Assembly (NCBI GenBank): GCA_014058105.1 | Contig: JACGCM010001659.1 | Coordinates: 6,259,001 to 6,323,000 of the forward strand | DNA length: 64,000 nucleotides | Reading direction: 5' to 3' | From: Kingdonia uniflora | Lineage: Eukaryota; Streptophyta; Magnoliopsida; Ranunculales; Circaeasteraceae | Shown here: one piece after another, positions 9,410 to 19,945 of the stretch | Layout: the number at the start of each line of letters is the position of its first letter | How positions within the stretch are numbered: position 1 is the first letter of the stretch | The notes under the pieces: model-generated | Seen by the model: the letters and a program-made list of their open reading frames with translations, nothing else | Databases searched by the model: none | Told to the model about the DNA's origin: nothing | Position numbers and translations under genes: made by a program

Positions 9410-12400
9410 AGACCACAGCCAAAAACATTATTTGTCAGCTTCATGTAATGCAAGAATCTTCGCGTGGTTCGAGGATGTGGTAACCATTGTCTACTTCATT
9501 GATCTCCATGAAATCGCAGTATCTCCATACAAGAATACATAACCCGATTACGATCGGCCTTTATGTGGATCTGACAAATATCTTGCATCAGCGTATCCCA
9601 TGATTTCCTGTTTGCCAAGCTATGGATATAACAGACCCCAGTCTTTCGTGTAGATGAGATATCTCAGAATGTACTTGATCTCATTGCAGTGCCTTAGGGT
9701 AGGATCAAAACTATGGCAAGCCAAACAGTTTACTGCGAATGAGTCATTGGGTCTAGTATGCCCAGCACTATAGCAAAGTACCTTCTAGTTAATACCATGT
9801 CCCTAGGAGTTTCTCCCTCCATTTGGATGGTGGAAGATGTCATTGTCCATACCTCAAGTGCTGGACGTGCAATAAACGACTTAGTACCGTGTGCTACATT
9901 TATATTGAAGTGTTAGATAACTCTTGATAGATATTGCTTGGTGTATGAGTGCCACTATCAAGATGTTCGATCTGCAAATCAAGACACTCTTGATTTCCCA
10001 AGGTCCAGTATTTCAAATTCCTTCCCAAGGTATACGGCGGCTCTCGCGATCTCCCCCGGAGGGCTAATGATATCCAAATCATTTAGTACATTGTTATGAT
10101 AAGTGAAGCTAATATTTGTGTTCTAAATAAGAATGCATAGACAGATAATGATATTTGCAAAGTCCCCGACCTTCAAATACTCAGTCAACTTACTATGTCT
10201 TATGGGCCCAAATTACTTCAAGTCAACAATAACTTTTCTAGTTTTATTACATACACACCTCGTGTGTCGGGATTGGTTGCTTCCGGAAGCTTATACCTTC
10301 CCAGGTAGCTTCATGTATATATCTGTATCTAGTTTCCCATATAGATATGCGGTATTTACATTAGACGCATGTCTAGCTTGTCCCCACCAACTTGAAAGAC
10401 TGATCAGTACCAAAACATTATAGCATCCATAACCGAGTAATAGGTCACACGGCAATCGATGCCAGATCTCTTAAAGATTTCCTGGGCAACTAGTCTTGCC
10501 TTAACCAAATTATTTCTCCAAGTTAATTGTACTTCCGTACCTTTCCCATTTATAATTGATAGTCTCAATTGTATCATTTCGTATTATGCTAGCAAGCTGA
10601 GCTTCGCTTGGATTCCAGATGCCCACTTTGGCCAATGCATAACAACATACAGTTATTTACAATAAGTGGATCTGAATCCTCATCCTTGATGGCGAGCACA
10701 GCAACGAATATGAATACTTTGTCAACACATCTCTACTGAACAATCCTATATTGTATAATTACAAACTTTTAATAGATCGATATTTTATTATTACCATACA
10801 TATGTGCCACGCTGAGCTAGTCTCGTAATACATCAACTGGTCGCGTAGCTACTATCGCCTCGTCAATGGGTGGTTCCATCCTCGATGAACTGGCTACACC
10901 ATTAGTCATATTTGTCCCTTATTCTGCAGCTCCCCGACTAATAATACTTTCTTCCAACGGTGCTCTGCACTAAGCGCGAGCCTCAGATTCATTTGCGATA
11001 CTAATTCCCCTGGAACGTTCTACTGCGGTACTAGTTCCCCAAGAATGTTCTGCTGTGTAGGTGTATTATTTGTAGGTACATACACTTACGGTACTTCAAT
11101 AGTGCTTATGAATACGTCTAGCAAATCATTTGCGACCTATTGGAGGTTTGTAATCCGTTAAACCTTATTGTCACCTAACTTATGTATAGGGATCTAGATG
11201 AGACAATGATGATGCTTTCCAAGACCTCTTGGAAACATCCTCAGCATTGACTGTCATTTCTCCCCCCAATGCTAGGAATATCATCTTATCAAAGTGACAA
11301 TTATCTGCCCTGCAGTATATACACCGCCAGTGGGTCTAAATATCCAGTGATAAATGTGAATCCTAACCACATAATACCAGGCCGACGTTGAGGGCCCCAT
11401 CTTCATACATTGTGGTACGATTGACACCTGTAAGGAACATCCAAATATTCGTCGATGGGTGGCACCGGGCTCCGACCTAGTTACTAGTCGCTTTTGGGAA
11501 AAATAATATGATGATTTGCTAAAGGACGAACCCTAATCAGTGTTGCGGGAGCAAAAATGCATATCCAATACACCAAGCGGGAAGCTATGATCATAATAGC
11601 AGTAGCCTAGCAATTATCCGAAATCGATAGATTAGGTTCTCCGCCAATCCCGAGTTGGGTATGGTATGGGGTACTCACGATACTCAATTATCTATCCCAT
11701 TTAGCGGTAAAATAATCATGAAACACCTATGAGTCCAACTCGCAAGCCCCCGTCAAGTTGTATCGATCAAATTTGATCTGTTAATCCAGGAACTAAGCCT
11801 GCGATCGAATGATCTAAGTGAGAAATCGTGCCAACGCTGTATTCCTAGAACCATCTCCGAGATGCGTTATTTATGACCATAAATATTTAAGTGTGCCACT
11901 ATGTGGATGGAAAGGTCCACATGGGTCTCCATGGATGCGGTTGGAGCAAAGGCTGGAGATCCCACTCTACCTTGGTCATAATAGACTTTCCTTGAAAGCA
12001 ATCATTACACGTACACTCTCTGGATCTTCTCTCCTGTTAAGGAAAGTTGAGATATAATGTAATCCTGATAATCCTCCTCGTTATCCGAGCCCTGAGGAGT
12101 GTATTAGAAACTGTTTTAATAGCGTGTTCTAACCTGCAGACATGGAGTGAATACACAGAACCCTGTCTTGCCATTTTCCTTGATAGTCATTACGAGATAA
12201 GTATTATCATGTATTTCCCTAAACGCAGTAAAATTCGGCTTGATTTACTAGTTTATAAACTGGACTAGATATTCTGTATCGTACCTGTAGAGAGTAATAG
12301 CATAACGAATCTAGTGCGTTCTATCATATTAGCCGTGCCAATGATATTCGTACCATCCCTAATGCACAAGGCTAGACCATAAATATATGCATATCTCAAA

Positions 12401-12780
12401 AGGATCGAGTGCGTGGTACTAAATGTTTCGTAGACATATGTCGTTACTCATCCGATTATCGGTCATGCTCAATGAGTAGAGAGATCCATAGGCAGGTTGT
12501 ATGTAGTAGATCAACTATCATATATATAATTTAACTACTTCCCAAGTAATAAATTTGAATAATCACAATATATTAGAACAAAAGAAATCTCATGTATGTC
12601 ACGAGCACTTTATTGAAATATAAATGATATGTTCCCAACAAAATAAAAAATATTGATAATAAAAAGTAAATCAAGTCTATATAGAAAAGAAACTACTAGT
12701 GCTCTCTTTAATGTGACATCACATGTCTACTGAGATATCATTACGGATTACTCAGTATGTTGATCTATGACGGCATTTGT
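9410..12780 (-). pseudogene. Decayed copia integrase-RT region
   Basis: Minus-strand translation in changing frames gives recognisable copia blocks. Near 9.60-9.42 kb is the RNase H stretch GYADARYLSDPHKGRS. At about 11.5-11.2 kb the integrase-RT linker reads FGCSLQVSIVPQCMKMGP followed by a G-x-Y-V-like region. Many stops and frameshifts separate these islands, and long parts of the RT core are hard to read. No other gene is visible here. Confidence 0.65.
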
Positions 12781-12789
12781 TTCATCGAA

Positions 12790-13666
12790 GAAGTCTAACG
12801 CTGCAAACTCCAGAGGGGCAGAGTCAGTGTCAACAACTGCCTGGTGGGTTTGGACTCTGTTACCGGCAGCCACCTTTGGTGCATGGCATTCTTGTGCCTA
12901 GTGTCCTGTGTCACCGTAGTTAAAGCAAGTAGATCCCTGATCAGTATTCTTTTCCTTCTTCGCATTGCCTTGTGTTCAGGATTTCTTAAATCCTTTATCT
13001 CTCCTAGGGCCAAAGGGTATCTGGTTCCCACCCTTCTTGCAGAGCTGTTTCCTTAAAACTGAACATTGTTTGGCGCAAGCAACGACACACTCCCAGAAGG
13101 CCGCATAACATGGTTCTTCATCAGAAGTTCATCATTCTGCTCAGAGAGGTGCAGTGCCTAAATTAGGACGTCATGATTCTTCATGTTCTCTCATCGATAT
13201 TGCTCTAAATCGCAATATTGCTAACATGGATGGTTAATAGAGTCTTCTCTATCATTTCAGCATCAATGACCTTATCGCACAGCTCAAGTGTAGAAGTGAT
13301 TTTATGGACTGCTGAGTTGTAATCAACGACCTTCTTAAAATATTGGAACCTAAGGTTGTTCAATCGGTGCATAGTCTTGGGGAGCATAATAGTCTTTTGC
13401 TGACCATAACGCCTCTTAATACTCGCCCATAGGTCAGCTGGCTCAACCTTGTTGGGGTATTCAATATTGAGGTCATCCTGAATATAATGACAGAGGATAA
13501 ACAAAGTTCTTACTTTGTCCATAGGTTCTTCCTTGTTGCCAATGACGATAGTCTTCTGCAGACCAAAAGACTTCAAGAACAAGTCAGCGCCAATGCACCA
13601 AGTGAGGTAATTAGCTCCAGTGAGCAGCAATGGTGGAAATTCAACATTTTGAAACTTTTTAGACAT
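12790..13666 (-). pseudogene. Copia gag remnant
   Basis: The frame 13666-13205 starts MSKKFQNVEFPPL and runs through LTGANYLTWCIGADLFL, the usual start of copia gag (UBN2-type) proteins, and a later RRYGQQKTIMLPK block, equivalent to the W-x-x-L-x-x-RY-x-x-Q block. Between 13030 and 12795 the sequence is basic with C/H codons compatible with a decayed zinc knuckle. The frame breaks at about 13200, so no full gag protein is encoded. Confidence 0.82.
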
Positions 13667-13689
13667 CTAGAATGCAAAAATAGATATCG

Positions 13690-15403
13690 TAAGTAGAGGC
13701 AAAACATATCAATTGCATGAAAGACAAATCATAGTACTTAGAATAAAGCTAAAAAATGATTCTCAATCATATTATAGGTGAACCCTGTTCATATTCTAAA
13801 ACTCATAAAATTCTTTTATAATAATTAAATCCCAAATTTCACCCTATAAAAGTGATGATCTTAATCTTATGTGTGCGTTATAATAGAACCTTAGCCAAGA
13901 TTGCTATTTAAAACTACTAGATGTGTGTTATCCTTATTATGAGAACTAAGGTACTCTAAGCCCTATAGTTCTAAAAAGGTAAGCATATTCTAGCCAAATG
14001 ATCCATTTGCTATGAATATGAGGGGTATTAGATGTTTAGCTGACAAGTGGTTTTATCCTGAAGTCAGCTGGGTTCACAAGATAGGTTGATTAGGCCTGTC
14101 TTTGAACTAACATTCTAGGGTACTATAGGTTGCTAATAATGCATATATACATCTAAATGTTATGCATGTAACATCTAATTGCACCTAGATACAAAAAATT
14201 GATTCCTCAGACACCAAGTTTTTAGAAATAAGACTAAGTCAATTCCCAATTGAGCTCAAGTTATTTGTTCTTGATAATTAACTGTGATTTAGATATGACT
14301 CACAGTCGTATGCTAAATTAGTCTTGGTTTCGTATTATTTATGATCCCTGATCATTATAATTAGTATCCTAGGGGCATACCAGTAATATCCTATTAGTTA
14401 TCGTAAAGATACTTAAATAGGTATTACTCCATGTACTTATATCACATATAAGTGAGCCAATGTTCTTATACGAGGCACCTCTTCCTAAATTTTTAAAAAA
14501 AAAATACTTTCATAAAAAAAATCAAAATAGGTCCCCCAACGGGGTAGGTCCAGTCAATAGAAATTTTTTTAAAAAATTAGGCTCAATTTGACCAAAAATT
14601 GGGCATTAATAGCCATTTTAGTGTCTGGACCGATCTGACTCGGTCTGGGTCAAGGCCTGGACCGGGTTGACATGGTCTGAACTGGTTTGACTCGGTCACA
14701 TGTGCCCCACACGTGCACCATACATGTCACACACGTCACTGTCACGTGTCACCGCGGGGAATATTCCGGTGATTGGCGAAGAATATTATGGTAACCGCCC
14801 GACCCAAAATTTTGGACAAAATTCCAACATTATTCCGGCGTCCGGTAGGTCTCCGGTGACAGTCCGGCGACTGTCACGACTCACCTTCGGTGACTGCCAT
14901 GTGTCATACGTGTTAGGGCATGTGACACGTGTCAATGCTGACGTCACTATGGATAAGGATGGCATAATAATAATAATAATTGATGACGTCATCAACAACA
15001 AAAAAATGCCGCTTTTGACCGTGAAACTGCCAAGTTTTAACGAGCTATTCCAGCGATTGGGATATCTCCCAGAAATGTATCATATATCGTTGGAAAGATC
15101 TCGGAGTAGGCTATCCAACCGAAGTTGCTTCGTCTCCTTCCGATATCCACAGTGAAATACATACACATTTGCAAACAGCCCTTTAACAAGGATAAAAAAC
15201 ACTAAAAACCCTAATTTTTAATCCAAAAAAAAGGGAAAAATAGGTTTTCAATACATGATGATCTATGATATATTATAGATCTTAATATATATATACAAAA
15301 AATTGTAAAATACCTCTTCTCCTGATCGCTTGGTTTCCATGAAATCTCTGATTAGAAAGAAAGATTTGTTTTCCTCATTCCTAGAGCTTGCGTGCTGATA
15401 ACG
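13690..15403 (-). other. Long untranslated leader of copia element 1
   Basis: About 1.7 kb between the 5' LTR and gag. Directly next to the LTR the minus strand reads CGTTATCAGCACGC, a likely PBS position in copia elements of this type. The rest has no convincing coding potential; the open frame at 14700-15155 is rich in CACGTG/GTCAC-type repeats and matches no family I know. A short (AAT)n run lies near 14965. Confidence 0.55.
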
Positions 15404-15660
15404 TGTTGGGATATGATGAATCTAGAGCAGAATAATACTAAAGCATGAACAAAAGAGAAAGAGAGAAAGAGATTTATTGATTATCATAACTGTGTTCTCT
15501 GTACATAGTGCAGTGATATATATAGACAACCCAGAAGGATTCCCTATTCTACTCTAACTCTCCCCATAACCCTATTGGACCTATGGGTTTGCTAGGAGTC
15601 TGTATAGGACACCCCAACCCTGTTGGGTTCCTAGCTTGGGCTTGGACCCAACTCCTAACA
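15404..15660 (-). repeat. 5' LTR of copia element 1
   Basis: A 257-bp LTR, TG...CA, about 96% identical by eye to 8587-8843. On the minus strand it precedes the leader and gag, so it is the 5' LTR. The 3' half of the GTTGT duplication follows at 15661-15665. Confidence 0.93.
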
Positions 15661-15665
15661 GTTGT

Positions 15666-16190
15666 AAATATTTTGGGACACTTAATGATGGCAACCTATT
15701 TGGTTTGGTTTGGAATCCCCATTTTAGAAGGGATACATTTTTCTGTTTATTAGGATAACCATTGGTGGATGTAGTTGTTTGATTGTAATATTTTTAGGAG
15801 ACTGATTAATGGGAGTATACTTGGTTCAGTCTGAATTGTCTATTTAAAATTTATTGTTGTTTGCATTATATGTGTGTTCTGACTATTATTGTATTGTACG
15901 TGCTATTTGAAGATTATCAGTTATTTGGTGTAAACGAAAATTTAAACAGATTAGGTGAGATGGACGTATATTGATCATAGGTGCATGTAGTTGTTTGATT
16001 GAAATTTTTTTGGGAGACTGATTAATGGGACTTCCTGATTAATATACTTGGTTTGGTATGAATTCCCTATTTAAAATTGGTTCTTGTTCCCATTTGTCTG
16101 TTGTTATATTGTTGACCAAGTAGGCACCCGATAACCTATTATTTGAAGATTGTCGTTTAGTTGGCGTAAACGACAATTTTTATAATCTGT
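15666..16190. repeat. Diverged tandem duplication, about 217 bp period
   Basis: Two copies, about 15763-15945 and 15980-16190, share GTAGTTGTTTGATTG, GGAGACTGATTAATGGGA and a final TTGGCGTAAACGACAATTT-like stretch. A partial earlier copy precedes them. No coding potential is seen. This is the continuation of the PMD/OTU remnant on the far side of the copia insertion, perhaps its 3' flank. Confidence 0.65.
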
Positions 16191-16199
16191 AAAAGACTC

Positions 16200-16578
16200 A
16201 ACAATACCTAGGCACACAACACGGTCGACCAAATCGATCATTCTAGAATTTCTTATCATAACTACAATTCAATATCATTACATTGGATTCCAAGTCATAG
16301 TACGAAACGATCACAATGCATAAACTACGATGAGTTATTGTTACTTAGTAAATGTGGTTACAATACCATACAACAAGATGGCCACTTTGTTTTTAACATG
16401 GCATTCATAAAATGCATTGATATTGAAGCAAAAAAAATCAATCAACACGTTGCCTTCTTCTTTCCCTAGATGTTGTTGTCGTGGTTGTCTTGCAATTGTT
16501 CAACTTGTTCCTCATGAGTTCCCCCTACATGGAAACTGCCACAATTTAGGCTAAAAATAAATGGGATACGGTTATAGA
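16200..16578. other. Non-coding stretch downstream of the FAR1-type pseudogene
   Basis: No open frame resembles a known protein. It lies directly 3' of the minus-strand transposase pseudogene and is probably its 3' untranslated region and flank. I see no terminal inverted repeat in it. Confidence 0.4.
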
Positions 16579-19115
16579 TTAATCAAGAAAAATGTGGGGG
16601 GTTATACATAGTATCAAAGTTATACTTACTTGTTTCAAGTATCTTCGTCTTAAGAAGTGGGCAGGTTCGTTTGTCGTGGTTGACAAATACCCTACCTCCT
16701 GTGCATGTTCTCTTCTTCTTCTCAATAGCTTCCTACATCCCCCCCCCATCCATCTCCTTCCCTTCTTGTGATCTAATTTGGCTCGGCCCTTTGTTTGAAC
16801 CACAAGAGGGTCCAAAATAGGAGTTTCTGACATCATAGATTCCACCAAAGGACTTATCATGGCTGGTTCCGATGCATCTAAGACTGTTAAAGACTCATCG
16901 TAATGGTAAAGGTAAGACTCAATCTCATCTAGCTTCAAAACCATGAATTCAAAGTTTTCTTTAGTATTTGAAGCCTTATCAAATAGTAACGATGCGTGAA
17001 GTGATAAGTGGCTATAGCGCAATGGTTGTCGTAAGTTTTCAACCGACAAGTGGCTCTCATCATACGACCGAGAGAATTTGTTTGTACCTATCCTCCACCT
17101 TGTCATAATGAAAGCCTCTAGGATTTTAAGAATGTCGTATTTCAAGAAAACTTTAAGGAGGTACTGGCATGGAAGTTCAACATACTTAAACAACTTGCAT
17201 CTACACTGACCGGTTAGCTTTTCTAAGTCTATATGCAGCTCGAACGACTCTGGATGACCACTATGCGATTTTACAGTAAATACACATAGGTTGTCTTGTA
17301 CAAATATTTCTAATGTAATGAAGAGAACTACTTGGTCGAACTGTTGTTCAAGTTTATGGAACATTATTCTTGTATATATCTTTGCAACATCTTTGAGAAG
17401 GGCTTGATGAGGAGCTACTTGACAGTATTTGTGTTTAGACATGAAGTCTTCTTCCCTCTCTCATTTATATGTCTCCAAGAAAGTAGTACCATACTTGGTC
17501 AGAAAATTGTACAACCCAGTTGTTGGAAGTAACCAACCATAGAAGAAGTTGTTGGTTGACTCACTACGCCCTGTAGTGCTTATGCCTGCGAAGAAGGTTG
17601 ATCTACTCCATAATGGCATCCATCTTTCTCTAATGTTGAAGATCCCTTGCATCCAATGGTTATCATCCAACTTATTTTTCTTCATTAGTTTCATCCACCT
17701 TGCATCAAAAACTGCGGGATCGTAGGTGTTGTGCATTATCGAATCAATCTCTTGCTTGAGCAAAGATGGGACCCGATAAACATGGCCTATTTTCTCTGGG
17801 AATTTATGTATGATGTGCCATAGACAGAGCTGATAGATGGTGTTGGGGAAAACCTGGAAATAAATAAATGCAGAACTGAGTAAACGTGAACTAAATATTC
17901 CCAGGAATATATTGTCAATTACATCTTGCATACGACAATATACCATGCACAACCCCAACACACCGATGATATATATTTTCGGGGACATTTTGCATACGGC
18001 AATATATTGTTGTCGACGACAATATGTGCTTGAAAGTATGTTAACTCATTCATGCTTACCTTGGGTACCGTCACTCCCATAGCCGCATCCTGATCAGTGG
18101 TAATTGAAGTAGGGTATTTGTTGTTCATTGCCTTCAGCCACGTATGAAATAACCATACAAATGTTGATTATTGTTTATTCCCTAGTAGAACGCATTCGCA
18201 TTGAATCGTTTGGTAGTTGTTGTTGATTCCGGCAAATGGGGTAAAAGACATCTTATACACATTGGTCCGGTACGTAGTATCAAAAGTCACCACATCCCCG
18301 AATGCCTCGTATGTACACCTTGACCATCCATCAATCCAAAAGATATTTAGTGTTAGGTCCTCTTCGTCCAATTCAATATCAAAATAGAACATTGGATTTT
18401 CAATTTGTTTCTTCCTAAACTACTCCAACGCCGCTTGTGCGCTAGCTCTTGGTAGCCTTTCCTTGTTTACCTTTGCCTTGTGGTTGTAACAGTTTCGTTT
18501 GTTGAAAGTTTTGTCTGGAAATAAAGCCGATACCTTGCTTATTGAAATGTTGTGGAGATCAAAGTTCTCTGTAATGTTGTAGAGCTCAAATGTTGTGGAG
18601 TCGGTTTACCTTCATACGATGATGATTGCACGGAGACACAAATTTATGGTTATGAGAATCGAAAAAACTTGTCCCAACGTATTTACGGAGTTTGTTATTC
18701 CAATTGATGTTCAACATTGCTTTACACCCGCACTTATCCGATGATCTTCTGCTCCTATCTCTTTCATTGGTCTCCGGATCTATCCTTATTTTATTTTTTG
18801 CGAAAATCTACTATTCAAATAATAAAACTTTACTCTAGCTACATCCTCTGATCTGCCTCTCTTAGTGGAATTGCGCTTCTTCGTGAAAAATTCTTGACCT
18901 CTTCCATATTGTTCATAACAAACACGTGCATCTTCAACAGTCTTATAATGTTGGCCCTTGTACGGGGGGTCTGCCAAGAAAAGATAGGTAGAACATTCTG
19001 GAAAATCGAATAGAATACTTCATGTGCGTTCGTCTTCAGCCCTTTCTGGCGACTCTTCACCAATGACTTTTTACCAATTTTCATCAACAGAGTCCTCCAT
19101 TGTATGTCGGTCACA
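16579..19115 (-). pseudogene. FAR1/FHY3-type Mutator-like transposase pseudogene
   Basis: Almost the whole FAR1-related protein can be followed on the minus strand. First comes the FAR1 DNA-binding region (ARVCYEQYGRGQEFF near 18930, then KCGCKAMLNI and SHNHKF near 18750-18650). The MULE transposase core follows (NPMFYFDIELDEED, FGDVVTFDTTYRTN, ITTDQDAAMG, LCLWHIIHKFPEKIG), and then the SWIM zinc finger (CRCKLFKYVELPCQYLLKVF near 17200). A 206-bp intron (18059-17854) has a GTAAGC donor and TTTCCAG acceptor and joins VPK to VFPN in frame. In-frame stops lie at 18422-18420, 18170-18168 and 17463-17461, and two one-base frameshifts lie near 18790 and 18600. Few lesions suggest moderate age. It may be a transposon copy or a dead domesticated FRS gene; no terminal inverted repeats were identified. 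Confidence 0.88.
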
Positions 19116-19600
19116 CTGGCACATTCATAGATAAAACATTCAGAACATTTAGTTTAGAGCAAGGGGAAATAGATTTTATAGAGTAATGAGTCAAAACAGT
19201 AGTTCCTTTAATTCCAGAAATACTACGATTATATCATGTAGCAAAAATGCTAGATTACAAAATGCATATTATGCTAACCAAAACCAAATACTACCCCTTC
19301 TTATACTACTAGATATTATATCCTCAAGACACACTAACTGTCACAACATCTACTTGCAATCACATTCCTCCCAAAACTATATGAACCCCTCTGCCAACTG
19401 TCTAAAGAGTCATTAGAAGAATCGTAATTTGCATTCATATATTCTAAATGCCTCATCTTCCAATACTTTTTCTCCAGATGGCTGAATTTTAGCTTCCACA
19501 GCTTCTTCTGCCTCCACCTGTTGAGCTGGATGACATGAATCTTCAAATCAACATACTTATTTCTTTTCAACTTTTCAGATGAGGAAGATAAAGAACAAAA
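19116..19600. other. Spacer between two divergent pseudogenes
   Basis: No recognisable gene. The region lies upstream of both the minus-strand FAR1-type pseudogene and the plus-strand NOP58-like pseudogene. Short open frames (19186-19416, 19334-19570) match nothing I recognise. Confidence 0.4.
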
Positions 19601-19604
19601 TGTT

Positions 19605-19800
19605 GAGGCAAAACAATGCCTGAGATTTGGGAAACCCTAAACCCTGCGGAGGACGAGGTCACCACCATACAAGTGATAAACCCTAAATCCTGCGGAGGAC
19701 GAGGTCACCACCATCCAAGCGTATACTACTGATCTCTTCATTCTTGTTCTCACTCTGAATTTCTCTCGACCACAATCTTCGCTACTTTAAACCCTAATTC
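19605..19800 (+). promoter_or_regulatory. Telo-box-rich upstream region of the NOP58-like gene
   Basis: AAACCCTAA (telo-box) occurs at 19632-19640, 19678-19686 and 19789-19797. The first two lie in a 46-bp tandem duplication (19632-19677 and 19678-19723) that includes GCGGAGGACGAGGTCACC. Telo-boxes are typical of plant promoters of ribosomal protein and ribosome-biogenesis genes, which fits NOP58. The stretch GAGGCAAAACAATGCCTGAG at 19605-19624 recurs in the LTR-like insertion in intron 2 (20642-20661). Confidence 0.6.
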
Positions 19801-19945
19801 TCTCTTGCTACACAATTTGGGAAATTCACCATTAGAGCAACTTCAAGTAGCTCTGAATCCCCTTTGGCTTCTTGGAGTTGTCCCAAATTAGGGAATTGGT
19901 GTTTTCTTCTCTTGTTTTGGTTGTGCTTAGGTGGGGTTATCGAAA

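Larger units (their letters stand above)
8587..15660 (-). mobile_element. Full-length Ty1/copia retrotransposon (minus strand)
   Basis: Two 257-bp LTRs (8587-8843 and 15404-15660), both starting TGTTGGGATATG and ending TAACA, are flanked by a perfect 5-bp duplication GTTGT (8582-8586 and 15661-15665). Coding remnants run on the minus strand: gag near 13.7-12.8 kb, integrase about 12.5-11.2 kb and RT-RNase H about 10.7-9.08 kb. By eye the LTRs differ at about ten positions (about 96% identity), so the insertion is not recent. Pol has many stops. A long leader of about 1.7 kb separates the PBS side (15403) from gag (13666). It is inserted within the PMD/OTU remnant. Confidence 0.93.

Noticed and set aside
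14700..15155. 151-codon open frame in the leader of copia element 1
   Set aside because: It sits in the untranslated leader on the opposite strand to the element and is made of CACGTG/CCGGTGA-like repeats.
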